Shown here one piece after another: positions 51,188 through 62,202 of a DNA stretch of 64,000 nt. The DNA is from Streptomyces xylophagus (lineage in GTDB: Bacteria; Actinomycetota; Actinomycetes; Streptomycetales; Streptomycetaceae). Made by a program: the position numbers and the translations under genes. The notes below the pieces were generated by a model. The model was not told the origin of the DNA, made no database searches, and worked only from the letters and a program-made list of their open reading frames with translations. Each line of letters opens with the position of its first letter. The first letter of the stretch is position 1. The stretch is from assembly GCF_000716435.1 (NCBI RefSeq), contig NZ_JNWO01000027.1:1-64000 (forward strand). Direction: 5' to 3'.

Positions 51188-51913
51188 TCACATGTGGAGA
51201 AGCCGCTCCGTCAGCTCGCGGTAGTCCCGCAGGGCCAGGCGGAGTTGCTCGGTGTCGCCCGTGCTCTTGGACTCCCAGGAGCCGTGCAGTGCGGTGCGGC
51301 GCTTGGTGACGGCCTCCGTGAAGCGGGCGGCGACCTCTTCCAGTACGTGGTCGGCCTCCTCCACGGCGGAGCGGGGCTCGTCGACGAACCCGGTGACCGC
51401 GTGCTGCAGCCGCAGGCTGAACTTGTCGCTCTCGTCGTGCGGCATGAGGCTGCCGTTCCCGGAGCCGTTCGAGCCGTGCCGCTTGTCGGTGGCCACGCCG
51501 GCGCCGGGCGAGGAGGGCGGCGGCTCGGGGGCGTGCACGGGCCGTGCCGACTGCTGGTCACCGCGGGCCGTCTCCTCGCCCGGTGTCGTCGCCTTGTCGG
51601 CTTCGCGCGGGGTCGTCGCCGGGACCACCGGGGTCACCTTCGTGGCTTCCCGCTGATCGGCGGCCTTCGAGGCGTCCTGCTGGCCGGGAACCTTCGCCGG
51701 GTCGCGCCGGTCGGTACCCATGGCGTTCTCGCGCCGGTCGGTACCGGTGGCGGTGTCCCGGCGGTCGGTACCCATACCGGTGTCCCGACGCTCGGTACCT
51801 GTACCGGTCCCCCGGCCCTCGGTACCCATGCCGGTCCCCCGGCCTTCGGTACCCGTGTCGGTGCCCTTGCGCTCGTCGCTCGTGTCGCCGTTCGGTCGTG
51901 TCACATCAGTCAT
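51188..51913 (-). CDS. Repeat-rich hydrophilic protein of unknown function
   Basis: This 241-residue protein has residues ~21-74 as six imperfect nonapeptides (GTEGRGTGM, GTERRDTGM, GTDRRDTAT and variants). A Pro/Thr/Ala-rich linker follows, then a C-terminal helical domain LQHAVTGFVDEPRSAVEEAD then LEEVAARFTEAVTKRRTALH. It lacks membrane segments and is not a known family. The ATG at 51913 has AGGGGAG upstream and is preferred over an upstream TTG that overlaps the previous stop. Its helical tail resembles that of the preceding gene product (SPREAMADVDQLLGEVAGA), suggesting the two interact. Confidence 0.7.
   Translation of the reverse strand: MTDVTRPNGDTSDERKGTDTGTEGRGTGMGTEGRGTGTGTERRDTGMGTDRRDTATGTDRRENAMGTDRRDPAKVPGQQDASKAADQREATKVTPVVPATTPREADKATTPGEETARGDQQSARPVHAPEPPPSSPGAGVATDKRHGSNGSGNGSLMPHDESDKFSLRLQHAVTGFVDEPRSAVEEADHVLEEVAARFTEAVTKRRTALHGSWESKSTGDTEQLRLALRDYRELTERLLHM
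51692..51853 (-). repeat. Six 27-bp in-frame tandem repeats
   Basis: Units built on CGGTCGGTACCCATG/CCGGTGTCC encode nonapeptides starting GTE or GTD. The period is exactly 27 bases and units diverge at third positions, so the repeat is old but length-variable in principle. Confidence 0.8.
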
Positions 51914-51918
51914 GCGGC

Positions 51919-52551
51919 TCAACTCCCCTTCACTGCTTGCCTGTTGAATGAGCCCAGCGCGTGGCGTCCGGTGCGCCCCCGGTCGCTGCCGTTGTCCGTG
52001 CTCACCAGGTCGTCGAAGAGGGCGCGCGCTTCGAGCATGGCCTCGCGCATCTCCTCGGTGCCGGTCTGGCTCTCCTGTGTGCCGTTCGTGGGCGTCGTGA
52101 CGACGCCGTGCACGCGCTGGTAGCCGTGGACGTGGTCCGCGTGGTGCACGGACAGCGCGTCGAACTGCTTGTCGTACTCGGCGACATCGGGGAAGCCCCG
52201 GGCGCCGGCCACCTCGCCGAGCAACTGGTCGACGTCGGCCATGGCCTCGCGGGGCGAGTCGACGAAGCGCTCCTGGGCGGCGGCCCAGCGGGCCTGGTAC
52301 TGCTCACGGGCCGCGGGCTCCAGCGGCTGCTCGTGCAGCGAACCGTGTTCCTGGACGCGTGCGTCGAGCTCCTGCTCGGCGGCCTTCGCGTCGCCGTCGT
52401 GCCGGGCCACGGTGCGGTCGTACTCGGGCCCGAAGCGGCGCTTCAGTCCCGAGCCGCCGGTCGCGCCTCGGGCACGCAGCGCCAGGGCGGCCGCGGCAGC
52501 GACCACGCCGACCACGATCACGATCAAAACGATGATCACGCCTGTGGACAT
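51919..52551 (-). CDS. N-terminally membrane-anchored helical protein
   Basis: This is a 210-residue protein. Residues 4-28 (GVIIVLIVIVVGVVAAAAAL) form one transmembrane helix. A cytoplasmic helical domain follows, rich in Ala/Glu/Arg: GPEYDRTVARHDGDAKAAEQ, then ELDARVQEHGSLHEQPLEPA, then REAMADVDQLLGEVAGARGF. This is a widespread actinobacterial form sometimes described as a secreted/membrane stress protein, but I do not recognise a function. The ATG follows GAAGGCACTC. It is followed directly by the repeat protein gene, likely in one operon. Confidence 0.75.
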   Translation of the reverse strand: MSTGVIIVLIVIVVGVVAAAAALALRARGATGGSGLKRRFGPEYDRTVARHDGDAKAAEQELDARVQEHGSLHEQPLEPAAREQYQARWAAAQERFVDSPREAMADVDQLLGEVAGARGFPDVAEYDKQFDALSVHHADHVHGYQRVHGVVTTPTNGTQESQTGTEEMREAMLEARALFDDLVSTDNGSDRGRTGRHALGSFNRQAVKGS

Positions 52552-52642
52552 GAGTGCCTTCCGGGTTCTTGGTCAACCGGCTCTCGTAGTCGGTCGGTTC
52601 CTCTACCGGGTTGCCCGGAAGACACCCTTCAAACGGCCGTCG

Positions 52643-53044
52643 TCACGCAGCGAAGCGGCGCAGCCCTGTTACGGACCACACGGTGGCGATACGGCCGTCC
52701 ACGACCTCGAAGAGATCGATGCCGCTCTTCTGGGAACCGTCCGCGCGCGTGACGTACCAGCAGGAGGCGACCCGGCCCCGGCGAGCGTCGACGACCGGGA
52801 CGCCCTCGACGGCGTACCGGCGTCCGGGACTCTCGGCACGGTGGCGGGCGATGAGATCGACGATGCCCGCGGGGCCGCGGAGCGCGTCGGTGTCCGGCGC
52901 CCCCTCGGGATTGCTGCCGAAGCGGATACGGAAGTCGGGGGCGAGGAAGCTCTCCGGGTCACTGAAGTCGCCGTTCCACAGGGCGGTCCAGCGTGCGAAG
53001 AGGGCGATGGATGTGTCTGTGGCTGTGCCTGTTTCTGTGGTCAT
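52643..53044 (-). CDS. SnoaL/NTF2-like nuclear-transport-factor-2 family protein
   Basis: This 133-residue alpha+beta cone protein has IALFARWTALWNGDFSDPES, FLAPDFRIRFGSNPEGAPDT with the FxxDxxI strand, and DGSQKSGIDLFEVVDGRIAT at the end. It acts as an isomerase-type or binding protein; the ligand is unknown. The ATG at 53044 lies in a region of normal coding character, whereas the upstream frame is Arg-rich. The neighbouring WYL regulator at 53122, on the same strand, is the best candidate for its control. Confidence 0.82.
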   Translation of the reverse strand: MTTETGTATDTSIALFARWTALWNGDFSDPESFLAPDFRIRFGSNPEGAPDTDALRGPAGIVDLIARHRAESPGRRYAVEGVPVVDARRGRVASCWYVTRADGSQKSGIDLFEVVDGRIATVWSVTGLRRFAA

Positions 53045-53121
53045 GCGGCCCAGCCTGGCTTCCGTCGGCGACAACCCCCTGTCGGTGATTGCCGTCACAC
53101 TCACCCCCTCCCGCGAGATCC

Positions 53122-53841
53122 TCACGCCCCGAACTCGGCGAGCGGCACCAAGTCCGAGCCCAGGGTGTCCAGTTCGGACAGGTCGACGGCCCGCGTCGGA
53201 ACCTTCTCGTCGAGTGCCTCGACCACCCTGATCCGGTCCAGCCGAAACCCGCGCGGCGCTTCCCGCAGCCGGCACCAGCCCGCCAGATACCAGTGCTCGT
53301 CGCCCCCGAGGAAGGCGACCGGTTCCACCTCACGGCTGGTGGGGGTCCCCTCCGCGTCGGTGTACTCCAGCCGCAGCACCCGCCCGGCCGTCAGCGCCTC
53401 GCGCAACGCCGCCGGTACGACGGGCTCGGCGGACCGCGCCGTCCCGGCCACCGGTACGAGCAGCCGCACCCGCCCGGCCATCTCGGCGGCGGCGGCCCGC
53501 TCCCGCTCCGGCATCACCGCGAGCACCTTGTGCAGCGCGCTGCGCGCGTCCGCGGCGAACGGCGTGCCCGCGAGCGCGTGCAGCCCGACCGCCAGGGCCG
53601 TGGCCTCGGCCGGCGTGATGGTCAGCGGCGGCAAGGTCCGGCGCCGGTCCAGGACGTATCCGCCGCTGCGCCCCGGCTCGGCGTACACCGGCACTCCCGA
53701 CTGCTGAAGCGCCGCGAGGTCCCGCTCGACGGTACGGACGCTGACCTCGAAGCGGGCGGCGAGCGTACGGGCGCTGCGCGGCCGGGGTGCGGCGGCACGC
53801 AACTCCTCCACCAGGGCGTACAGCCGGTCGGTGCGGTTCAT
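53122..53841 (-). CDS. WYL-domain HTH transcriptional regulator
   Basis: This 239-residue regulator has an N-terminal HTH_11 domain (DRLYALVEELRAAAPRPRSA, then LAARFEVSVRTVERDLAALQ), a helical linker, and a WYL domain containing VLRLEYTDAEGTPTSREVEP, FLGGDEHWYLAGWCRLREAP and GFRLDRIRVVE. The usual WYL triad is present as WYL in HWYLAGW. WYL domains bind nucleic acid or nucleotide ligands. The target is probably the adjacent NTF2-like gene, itself transcribed in the same direction. Confidence 0.9.
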   Translation of the reverse strand: MNRTDRLYALVEELRAAAPRPRSARTLAARFEVSVRTVERDLAALQQSGVPVYAEPGRSGGYVLDRRRTLPPLTITPAEATALAVGLHALAGTPFAADARSALHKVLAVMPERERAAAAEMAGRVRLLVPVAGTARSAEPVVPAALREALTAGRVLRLEYTDAEGTPTSREVEPVAFLGGDEHWYLAGWCRLREAPRGFRLDRIRVVEALDEKVPTRAVDLSELDTLGSDLVPLAEFGA

Positions 53842-53970
53842 GGGAACCAGTCTCCGGAATCCATGGGACCGACGTGTCGATTCGGCGCGGCCGGCGCCTG
53901 TTCGAGGTCACCTTCGAGGCCACCCATATTCGGTTGCGCCGCCTCCCGCCCACCTCCTGACAATGCCCGC

Positions 53971-56557
<2,587 letters not shown>

Positions 56558-56693
56558 TTACACATCCATGGTGATCGGTGTGCCCCGTTACGGCCTGTTG
56601 AGTCCGATTGGAAGCCCGCATTCCGGGGGTCGGAGGAGACGGCGTGAAGGAGATCCGCATAACCTCTGGAGTTCCACGGGGAGGGACGAACAC

Positions 56694-57674
56694 GTGAACG
56701 AGGCGAAGGGCCACATATGCCCGCAGTGCGGGGCGCCCCGGGCAGCCGACGGTTCCCCGTCGTGCGCCTGCACCCAACGGGCGTCCGACGCGCTGCGTGA
56801 CGCGCGCACGGCGGAGGCGGCAGCGGCGGAGGACTTCGACCCGCTGCGGATCAGACCGTATGTGGAGCTGGACGGGAACCCGCAGGAGCAGGCGCCCGCA
56901 GTCCCCTCGTCGGCACCGGTGGGACCCGAGGGCGAGACACAGCGGCTGCCGGCGGTCGAGGAGACGATGCCGCTGCGCGCGGTGACGCTACCGACTCCCG
57001 ACCCGACCGACCTGAGCCTGTTCGAGGCGGCCGGCGGGAACCCCTCGGAAGTGCCCACGCACACCGACCCCCCGCGCCGCCACCGCCGTACCGTGCTGCT
57101 CGCCGTCGCGGGAGCCGTGGTCGTGGTGATCGCGGCGGCCGGTTTCGCGAGCGGCCTGTTCTCGTACAAGACGCCGTCGCGGGACGAGGCGGCCCCTCAG
57201 GACGTACGGGCGAGCGTCCCTACCGCGTCGAAGAGCGCGGCGTCGGTGACACCGTCCACGAGCGGCTCTACGTCCGCGCAGCCGACGTCGGCGTCCCCGA
57301 CCCCGTCGCTCAGCACGAACCCGTCACCGTCGGCGTCGTCGCCCCCGTCCCCCACGACGTCAAAATCGGCGACCCCCAGCCGGACCCCGACGCCCACCGC
57401 CACCACCTCGACCGCCTCCGCCACCGACCGCCAGGGCAACAGCAGCCCCTCCGCGATCCTGCAACGCGGCGACGAAGGCCCCGAGGTCACCGAACTCCAG
57501 CTCCGCCTGGCCCAGTTGAACCTCTACACCGGCCCCGACAACGGCGTCTTCGACAAACAGGTGCAGACCTCGGTACGCACGTACCAACTCGCGCGCGGCA
57601 TCCAGTCCGACGAGCTGGGGGTCTACGGCACGGCGACCCGGGCGCGACTGGAGTCGGAGACGACCGAGCCGTGA
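56694..57674 (+). CDS. Peptidoglycan-binding protein with N-terminal zinc ribbon
   Basis: This is a 326-residue protein. It starts HICPQCGAPRAADGSPSCAC, a zinc-ribbon-like CPxC...CxC, in the cytoplasm. A single helix (LLAVAGAVVVVIAAAGFASG) and a ~100-residue Ser/Thr/Pro linker (PTSASPTPSLSTNPSPSASS) follow, and it ends with a PG_binding_1 domain: LQRGDEGPEVTELQLRLAQL, NLYTGPDNGVFDKQVQTSV and GVYGTATRARLESET. The GTG start follows GGGGAGGGACGAACAC. The combination ties the membrane to the wall, with a metal or nucleic-acid-binding tail inside. Confidence 0.85.
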   Translation: MNEAKGHICPQCGAPRAADGSPSCACTQRASDALRDARTAEAAAAEDFDPLRIRPYVELDGNPQEQAPAVPSSAPVGPEGETQRLPAVEETMPLRAVTLPTPDPTDLSLFEAAGGNPSEVPTHTDPPRRHRRTVLLAVAGAVVVVIAAAGFASGLFSYKTPSRDEAAPQDVRASVPTASKSAASVTPSTSGSTSAQPTSASPTPSLSTNPSPSASSPPSPTTSKSATPSRTPTPTATTSTASATDRQGNSSPSAILQRGDEGPEVTELQLRLAQLNLYTGPDNGVFDKQVQTSVRTYQLARGIQSDELGVYGTATRARLESETTEP

Positions 57675-57772
57675 CGCTGCGCCGGCTGGGGCGGGGTTGA
57701 AAGTGCCGGGGTGCGCGAGGCGCCGGGCCTGAAGGAAGCCGGTGTTATGAAAGACACCCTGACTAATGGGCG

Positions 57773-57791
57773 CCGGAGCTGAAAGGCTCCG
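57773..57791. terminator. Hairpin between convergent genes
   Basis: CGGAGC and GCTCCG flank a short TGAAAG loop, about 100 bases after the peptidoglycan-binding protein stop. Further GC-rich hairpins (GGGCGCC, GGCGCCC) lie around it. No gene is seen in the 260 bases between the two stops. Confidence 0.55.
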
Positions 57792-57933
57792 GGCCGAGGC
57801 GGGCGCCCGAGCTGAAGGACACCCCTCCCGGCAATCCGCTCAGCACCGGCCAGACACCTCCTCGGCGACCCACAGCCGTAGGCAAACAACCGTGGGCCAA
57901 CGGCCGTAGGCCCACGCCCGTAGACCCCCACCC

Positions 57934-58593
57934 CTACCCCACGTGCAGCCGAATCTCCCCGCCCCCCAGGGCCTCGACCCGTACCTCCCGCAGATCCCGC
58001 ACCACCACGTCCGCCCGGTGGAACCCGGCCTGCGGCCCGACCCCCACCACACGCATTCCCGCGGCGCGCCCCGCCGCGATCCCCGCCCCGGAGTCCTCGA
58101 AGACGACGCAGTCCGCGGGCGCGATGCCCAGTTCGGCGGCGCCCTTGAGGAAACCCTCGGGGTCGGGCTTGCTGGCGCCGACGGACTCGGCGGTGATGCG
58201 GACCTCCGGCAACTCCAAGCCCGCCGCACCCATCCGCGCGGTGGACAGGGCGACGTCCGCCGAGGTGACGAGCGCGTGCGGCAGGCCCCGTAGCGAGGCG
58301 AGGAACTCCGGTGCGCCCGGGATCGGGACGACGCCCTCGACGTCGGCGGTCTCCTCGGCGAGCATGCGGGCGTTCTCGGCGTGGTTCTGCTCCATGGGCC
58401 GGCTGGGCAGCAGCAGCGCCATGGACGCGTACCCCTGCCGGCCGTGCACGACCTTCATGACCTCGTCCGCGTTCAGCCCGTGCCGGTCGGACCAGCGCCG
58501 CCAGATCCGCTCGACGACGGCGTGCGAGTCGACGAGGGTGCCGTCCATGTCCAACAGGAGGGCGCGGGCGGTGAGCACGGTGGTGGCCGTCAT
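57934..58593 (-). CDS. HAD-IA family phosphatase
   Basis: This is a 219-residue haloacid-dehalogenase phosphatase. Motif I is LLLDMDGTLVDSHAVVERIW, with the nucleophile aspartate first. Motif II contains HALVTSADVALS, and motif III/IV is ITAESVGASKPDPEGFLKGA then DCVVFEDSGAGIAAGRAAGM. A helical cap follows motif I. It hydrolyses a small phosphomonoester, as phosphoglycolate- or beta-phosphoglucomutase-like enzymes do. The ATG at 58593 is preferred; two codons upstream are alternatives. Confidence 0.92.
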   Translation of the reverse strand: MTATTVLTARALLLDMDGTLVDSHAVVERIWRRWSDRHGLNADEVMKVVHGRQGYASMALLLPSRPMEQNHAENARMLAEETADVEGVVPIPGAPEFLASLRGLPHALVTSADVALSTARMGAAGLELPEVRITAESVGASKPDPEGFLKGAAELGIAPADCVVFEDSGAGIAAGRAAGMRVVGVGPQAGFHRADVVVRDLREVRVEALGGGEIRLHVG

Positions 58594-58798
58594 CGGCAGG
58601 CTCCAAGGCACGAGAAAGGCTCGGGAGAGGTAGTACGTCGGTCAACCCCCGGAGGGACAAGGCGGCCCCGTCCGCCGGTCAGGGAAAACGGACGGGAGCC
58701 ACTTTGTTTCTCTACGGTACAAAACCGGACCGGCATCGCGCCACCTCCCCCGGAAACAGTTCACTCACCGTTCAGCTCACTCGACCGCTCGGACCCGC

Positions 58799-59380
58799 TC
58801 AGCCCGCCACCGCCTCCCACAGACTCCACGCCCCCAGCGCCAGCATCAGCACCGCCGCGACCTGCGTGATCAGCTTCAGCGGTACCCGCTTCATCAGCGC
58901 CTTTCCGCCCACGATGCCGAGACCTGCGACCGCCCAGAGCCCCAGCACCGCGCCGAGTCCGACGGACAACGGGTCGTCGTAACGTGCGGCCAGGTTCGCG
59001 GTCATGATCTGGGTCAAGTCCCCGAACTCGGCGACGAGGATGAGCATGAACCCGGCGCCCGCGACCTTCCAGAAGGACTGGTCCTCCGGCTTGCGGATCT
59101 CCTCCTCGTCCTCGTCCTTCTTCATGAGGAGTACGGCGGCGCCGCCGAGGAAGAGCACACCGGTGATCGCGTGCACGAGCTGCTGCGGCAGCAGGGTCAG
59201 CACGCTGCCCGCCGCCACCGCGAGCACGACATGCAGCAGGAACGCGGCGGCGACCCCGGCGAAGACGTACGAGGCGCGGTAGCGGGTGCCGAGGACGAGC
59301 CCGGCGAGCGCGGTCTTGTCGGGGAGTTCGGCAAGGAGGACGACGCCGAAAACGAGCGCCGTCACACTGATGCTGATCAA
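58799..59380 (-). CDS. TMEM165/GDT1 (UPF0016) family cation transporter
   Basis: This 193-residue membrane protein has about six helices in two repeats. The family signature E-x-x-D-[KR]-T appears as ELPDKTALAGLVLG in the first helix and EFGDLTQIMTANLA after the central charged loop (KKDEDEEEIRKPEDQ). The second motif has L in place of the basic residue, an unusual point. Bacterial members export manganese or other divalent cations. The TTG at 59380 is taken as start because TTGAGGAACC lies immediately upstream and the next in-frame start (GTG) loses the first motif's context. No known metal riboswitch was seen upstream. Confidence 0.88.
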   Translation of the reverse strand: MISISVTALVFGVVLLAELPDKTALAGLVLGTRYRASYVFAGVAAAFLLHVVLAVAAGSVLTLLPQQLVHAITGVLFLGGAAVLLMKKDEDEEEIRKPEDQSFWKVAGAGFMLILVAEFGDLTQIMTANLAARYDDPLSVGLGAVLGLWAVAGLGIVGGKALMKRVPLKLITQVAAVLMLALGAWSLWEAVAG

Positions 59381-59746
59381 GGTTCCTCAATCGGTCGGGC
59401 GCTGCCCCACCGAGAGTGTGATTGCTGTCCGCGGACACCTCGGCACGGCAGCGCACACGGAAAAATCACTGGTGCACTGCTTACCGAAGGTCTCGCTGGC
59501 CGATCCGTCCACTTCAAAGCGGTGGATCTGCCTCCGGGCGCCGGCTCAGACGAGCTGAGCAGTATGTCGACGGTCCGGCGAAGAGCTACTCCCCTTCTGC
59601 GTCATTCATCGTACGTGACCACCAAAGCATTGCCTTGTCATGCTCGCGTCACTAACTTCTTACCCAACGCACACCCGGCCGCAACACGGCACCGCAAGCA
59701 TTCCTTCGCTCGCACTCCAAAACCCCCACACCACAAGGGAGTTCGT
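59381..59746 (+). promoter_or_regulatory. 366-base gene-free region between GDT1 and HNH genes
   Basis: This divergent intergenic region has lower GC than the flanks in its right half (AAAGCATTGCCTTGTCATGC, then CACTAACTTCTTACCC). It probably holds promoters for the transporter gene on one side and the secreted nuclease gene on the other. No repeat, palindrome over 8 bases or small coding sequence with a ribosome site was recognised. Confidence 0.5.
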
Positions 59747-60391
59747 ATGCCGAAGTTCTACGCGCGTCGACGGCTGAGCATACTCGCGGCTCTTACCGGA
59801 CTCATGGCTTTCGCGGGAATTCTCAACGGCCCGGCCGCCTCCGCCGCCCTCCCCACCCCGGTCAGCGCCGCCACTGCCCGCACCTACCTCGCCTCCCTCA
59901 CCGTGGCCACCGAGGTCCGGACCGGCTACGACCGTGACCTGTTCCCCACCTGGATCACGATCAGCGGCACCTGCAACACCCGTGAGTACGTCCTCAAGCG
60001 GGACGGTACGAACGTCGTCACCAACTCCGCCTGCACCGCGACCAGCGGCAGCTGGTACTCGGTCTACGACGGCGCCACCTGGACCGCCGCCTCCGACCTG
60101 GACATCGACCACCTCGTCCCGCTCGCCGAGGCCTGGGACTCCGGCGCCCGGAACTGGACCACCGCGGCGCGCCAGGGCTTCGCCAACGACATCACCCGGC
60201 CGCAGCTGATCGCCGTCACGGACAACGTCAACCAGTCCAAGAGCGACCAGGACCCGGCCGAGTGGATGCCCCCGCTCGCCTCGTACGCCTGCACCTACGT
60301 CCGTGCCTGGGTCCAGGTGAAGTACTACTACGACCTGTCGGTCGACACGGCCGAGAAGGCCAAGCTGACCTCGGTCCTCAGCGGCTGCTGA
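59747..60391 (+). CDS. Secreted HNH-family nuclease (GmrSD/DUF1524-like)
   Basis: This is a 214-residue exported enzyme. Signal peptide LSILAALTGLMAFAGILNGP ends about ASA/ALPT. The catalytic region is WTAASDLDIDHLVPLAEAWD, with D-H and the metal-binding HLVPL core, then ARQGFANDITRPQLIAVTDN and VNQSKSDQDPAEWMPP, which supply the N and K/H residues of an HNH-type beta-beta-alpha-metal site. Disulfide-forming cysteines (SGTCNTREY, NSACTATSG, YACTYVRAW, SGC) suit extracellular life. It would degrade DNA outside the cell, for nutrition or competition. The ATG follows AAGGGAGTTCGT. Confidence 0.9.
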   Translation: MPKFYARRRLSILAALTGLMAFAGILNGPAASAALPTPVSAATARTYLASLTVATEVRTGYDRDLFPTWITISGTCNTREYVLKRDGTNVVTNSACTATSGSWYSVYDGATWTAASDLDIDHLVPLAEAWDSGARNWTTAARQGFANDITRPQLIAVTDNVNQSKSDQDPAEWMPPLASYACTYVRAWVQVKYYYDLSVDTAEKAKLTSVLSGC

Positions 60392-60440
60392 TCACCCCTG
60401 TCCCCCCACGGGAGATCTCCCTGGAGATCTAGGCGCCGGC

Positions 60441-60473
60441 CTCCGTCGTTCCGTACCGTACGGGGCGACGGAG
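60441..60473. terminator. Hairpin terminator between HNH and PhoD-like genes
   Basis: CTCCGTCG and CGACGGAG pair around CCGTACCGTACGG, itself palindromic. The 3' arm runs into GAGGAGAG, the ribosome site of the next gene, so the stem may also influence its translation. A second small palindrome, GGGAGATCTCCC, lies at 60410-60421. Confidence 0.65.
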
Positions 60474-60487
60474 GAGAGTGATCACCC

Positions 60488-62116
60488 GTGGCCGGACTGA
60501 GTCTTGGACCACTGCTTCGCTACGCCGACGGCTCGTCCGCGACCGTATGGGTCGAGGCGAGCCGTCCGTGTACCGCCGAGGTGCGCTGCGCGGACGGCGC
60601 CCGCGGCACGTCCCGCACCTTCCAAGTGGCGGGCCACCACTACGCGTTGGTGCCGGTGGAGGGCCTCACGCCCGGGACGTCGACGCCGTACGAGGTGTTC
60701 CTGGACGGCACGCGTGTATGGCCGTTGCCCGACTCGTCGTTCCCGCCGTCCGTGATCCACACGCCGGACGCCGACGGTACGGTCCGCGTCGCGTTCGGCT
60801 CCTGCCGCTGGGCCGCGCCGCCCGCCGACGACCACGATCCGGTGGGCCCGGACGCCCTGGACACACTGGCCTCGCGCATCGCCCGCGATCCGGAGTCCGA
60901 ACGGCCGGACGTACTCCTCCTGTTGGGCGACCAGGTGTACGCCGACGAGGTCTCCGACGCGACCCGCCGCTGGCTCTCCGCCCGCCGCGATCTGCGCGAG
61001 CCGCCCGGCAGCGAGGTCGCGGACTACGAGGAGTACACCCGCCTCTACTACGAGTCCTGGCTCGACCCGGAGATCCGCTGGCTGCTGTCCACCGTGCCGA
61101 GTTGCATGATCTTCGACGACCACGACGTCATCGACGACTGGAACACCAGCGCCGCCTGGCTGACCGACATGCGGGCCACCCCGTGGTGGCGCGAGCGACT
61201 GCTCAGCGGCCTGATGTCGTACTGGGTCCATCAGCACCTCGGGAACCTCTCCCCCGCCGAACTCACCGCCGATCCCCTCTACTTGGCGGTCCGCGACACC
61301 CCCGACGGCACCGACGAACTCCGCGCCTTCGCCTGCCGCGCCGACGCCGACCCGGCCTCCGTCCGCTGGAGCTACCGGCGCGACTTCGGCCGCGTACGGC
61401 TGCTGATGGTGGACAGCAGGGCGGCCCGCGTCCTCGACGAGCAGCACCGCGCGATGCTCGACCCCGGCGAGGCCGACTGGCTGCGCACCCAGGCCCTCAC
61501 GGACCCCTCCTCCTACGACCACCTCCTCATCGGCACCTCGCTCCCCTGGCTGCTGCCCCATCTCATCCACGACGCCGAGTCCTGGGACGCGGCCCTGTGC
61601 CGGGGCGAACGGGGCACCCGCTGGGCCGACTTCGGCGAGAAGCTGCGCCGCGCGGCCGACCTGGAACACTGGGCGGCCTTCCCGGAGTCCTTCGAGGAGT
61701 TGGCAGGACTGATCGCCGAGGTGGGCTCGGGGGACGGCGCACCGGCGTCGGTGCTCGTGCTGTCAGGGGACGTGCATCACGCCTACATGGCGGAGCCCAA
61801 GTGGCGGACAGGACAGCCGAGTTCCCGCGTCCTCCAGCTCACCTGCTCCCCCGTCCACAACTCCATCCCCCCTTACATACGGGTCGGCTTCCGTTTCGCC
61901 TGGAGCGCCGTCGCCCGCGGTCTGGGCCGCCGCCTCGCCCGGCACGGCCACTGCCCCCACCCGTCGGTCAAGTGGCGCAGGACGGGCGGCCCTTGGTTCG
62001 GCAACCAGCTCATGACCCTTACGCTGCACGGCCGTTCGGCGAAGCTGCGGCTGGAACAGGCACGGGCGGACGGAACCCTGAAGACGGTGGAGGAGTCCCC
62101 CCTCACACCCCCGTGA
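60488..62116 (+). CDS. PhoD-like alkaline phosphatase family protein without signal peptide
   Basis: This is a 542-residue metallophosphatase. Metal-binding motifs are FGSCRWA, LLLLGDQVYADEVSDATRRW, FDDHDVIDDWN and LSGDVHHAYMAEP, matching PhoD/purple-acid-like enzymes. A fibronectin-like N-terminal region (GPLLRYADGSSATVWVEASR) precedes the catalytic domain. Unlike typical secreted PhoD, no Tat or Sec signal is seen, so it is probably cytoplasmic. The GTG follows GAGGAGAGTGATCACCC. The substrate may be a phosphodiester; it is not proven. Confidence 0.85.
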   Translation: MAGLSLGPLLRYADGSSATVWVEASRPCTAEVRCADGARGTSRTFQVAGHHYALVPVEGLTPGTSTPYEVFLDGTRVWPLPDSSFPPSVIHTPDADGTVRVAFGSCRWAAPPADDHDPVGPDALDTLASRIARDPESERPDVLLLLGDQVYADEVSDATRRWLSARRDLREPPGSEVADYEEYTRLYYESWLDPEIRWLLSTVPSCMIFDDHDVIDDWNTSAAWLTDMRATPWWRERLLSGLMSYWVHQHLGNLSPAELTADPLYLAVRDTPDGTDELRAFACRADADPASVRWSYRRDFGRVRLLMVDSRAARVLDEQHRAMLDPGEADWLRTQALTDPSSYDHLLIGTSLPWLLPHLIHDAESWDAALCRGERGTRWADFGEKLRRAADLEHWAAFPESFEELAGLIAEVGSGDGAPASVLVLSGDVHHAYMAEPKWRTGQPSSRVLQLTCSPVHNSIPPYIRVGFRFAWSAVARGLGRRLARHGHCPHPSVKWRRTGGPWFGNQLMTLTLHGRSAKLRLEQARADGTLKTVEESPLTPP

Positions 62117-62137
62117 CCTCGCTGCGGGCATGATGAT

Positions 62138-62168
62138 GCGGACCGTCCGCTTCCGGTGGGCGGTCTGC
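62138..62168 (+). terminator. Imperfect hairpin after the PhoD-like gene
   Basis: GCGGACCGTCCGC and GGTGGGCGGTCTGC form a stem with G-U type mismatches around TTCC, 21 bases after the stop and just before the FAD enzyme. Confidence 0.55.
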
Positions 62169-62202
62169 TCCATTGCGCCCCACACGCCCGGGAGTCCCCC
62201 CT

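Noticed and set aside
51692-51853. Tandem repeats considered as a CRISPR-like array
   Set aside because: The 27-base units are contiguous, without spacers, in frame and code for nonapeptides.
59381-59450. yybP-ykoY manganese riboswitch before the GDT1-type gene
   Set aside because: Conserved loops of the class are not recognisable in the reverse complement.
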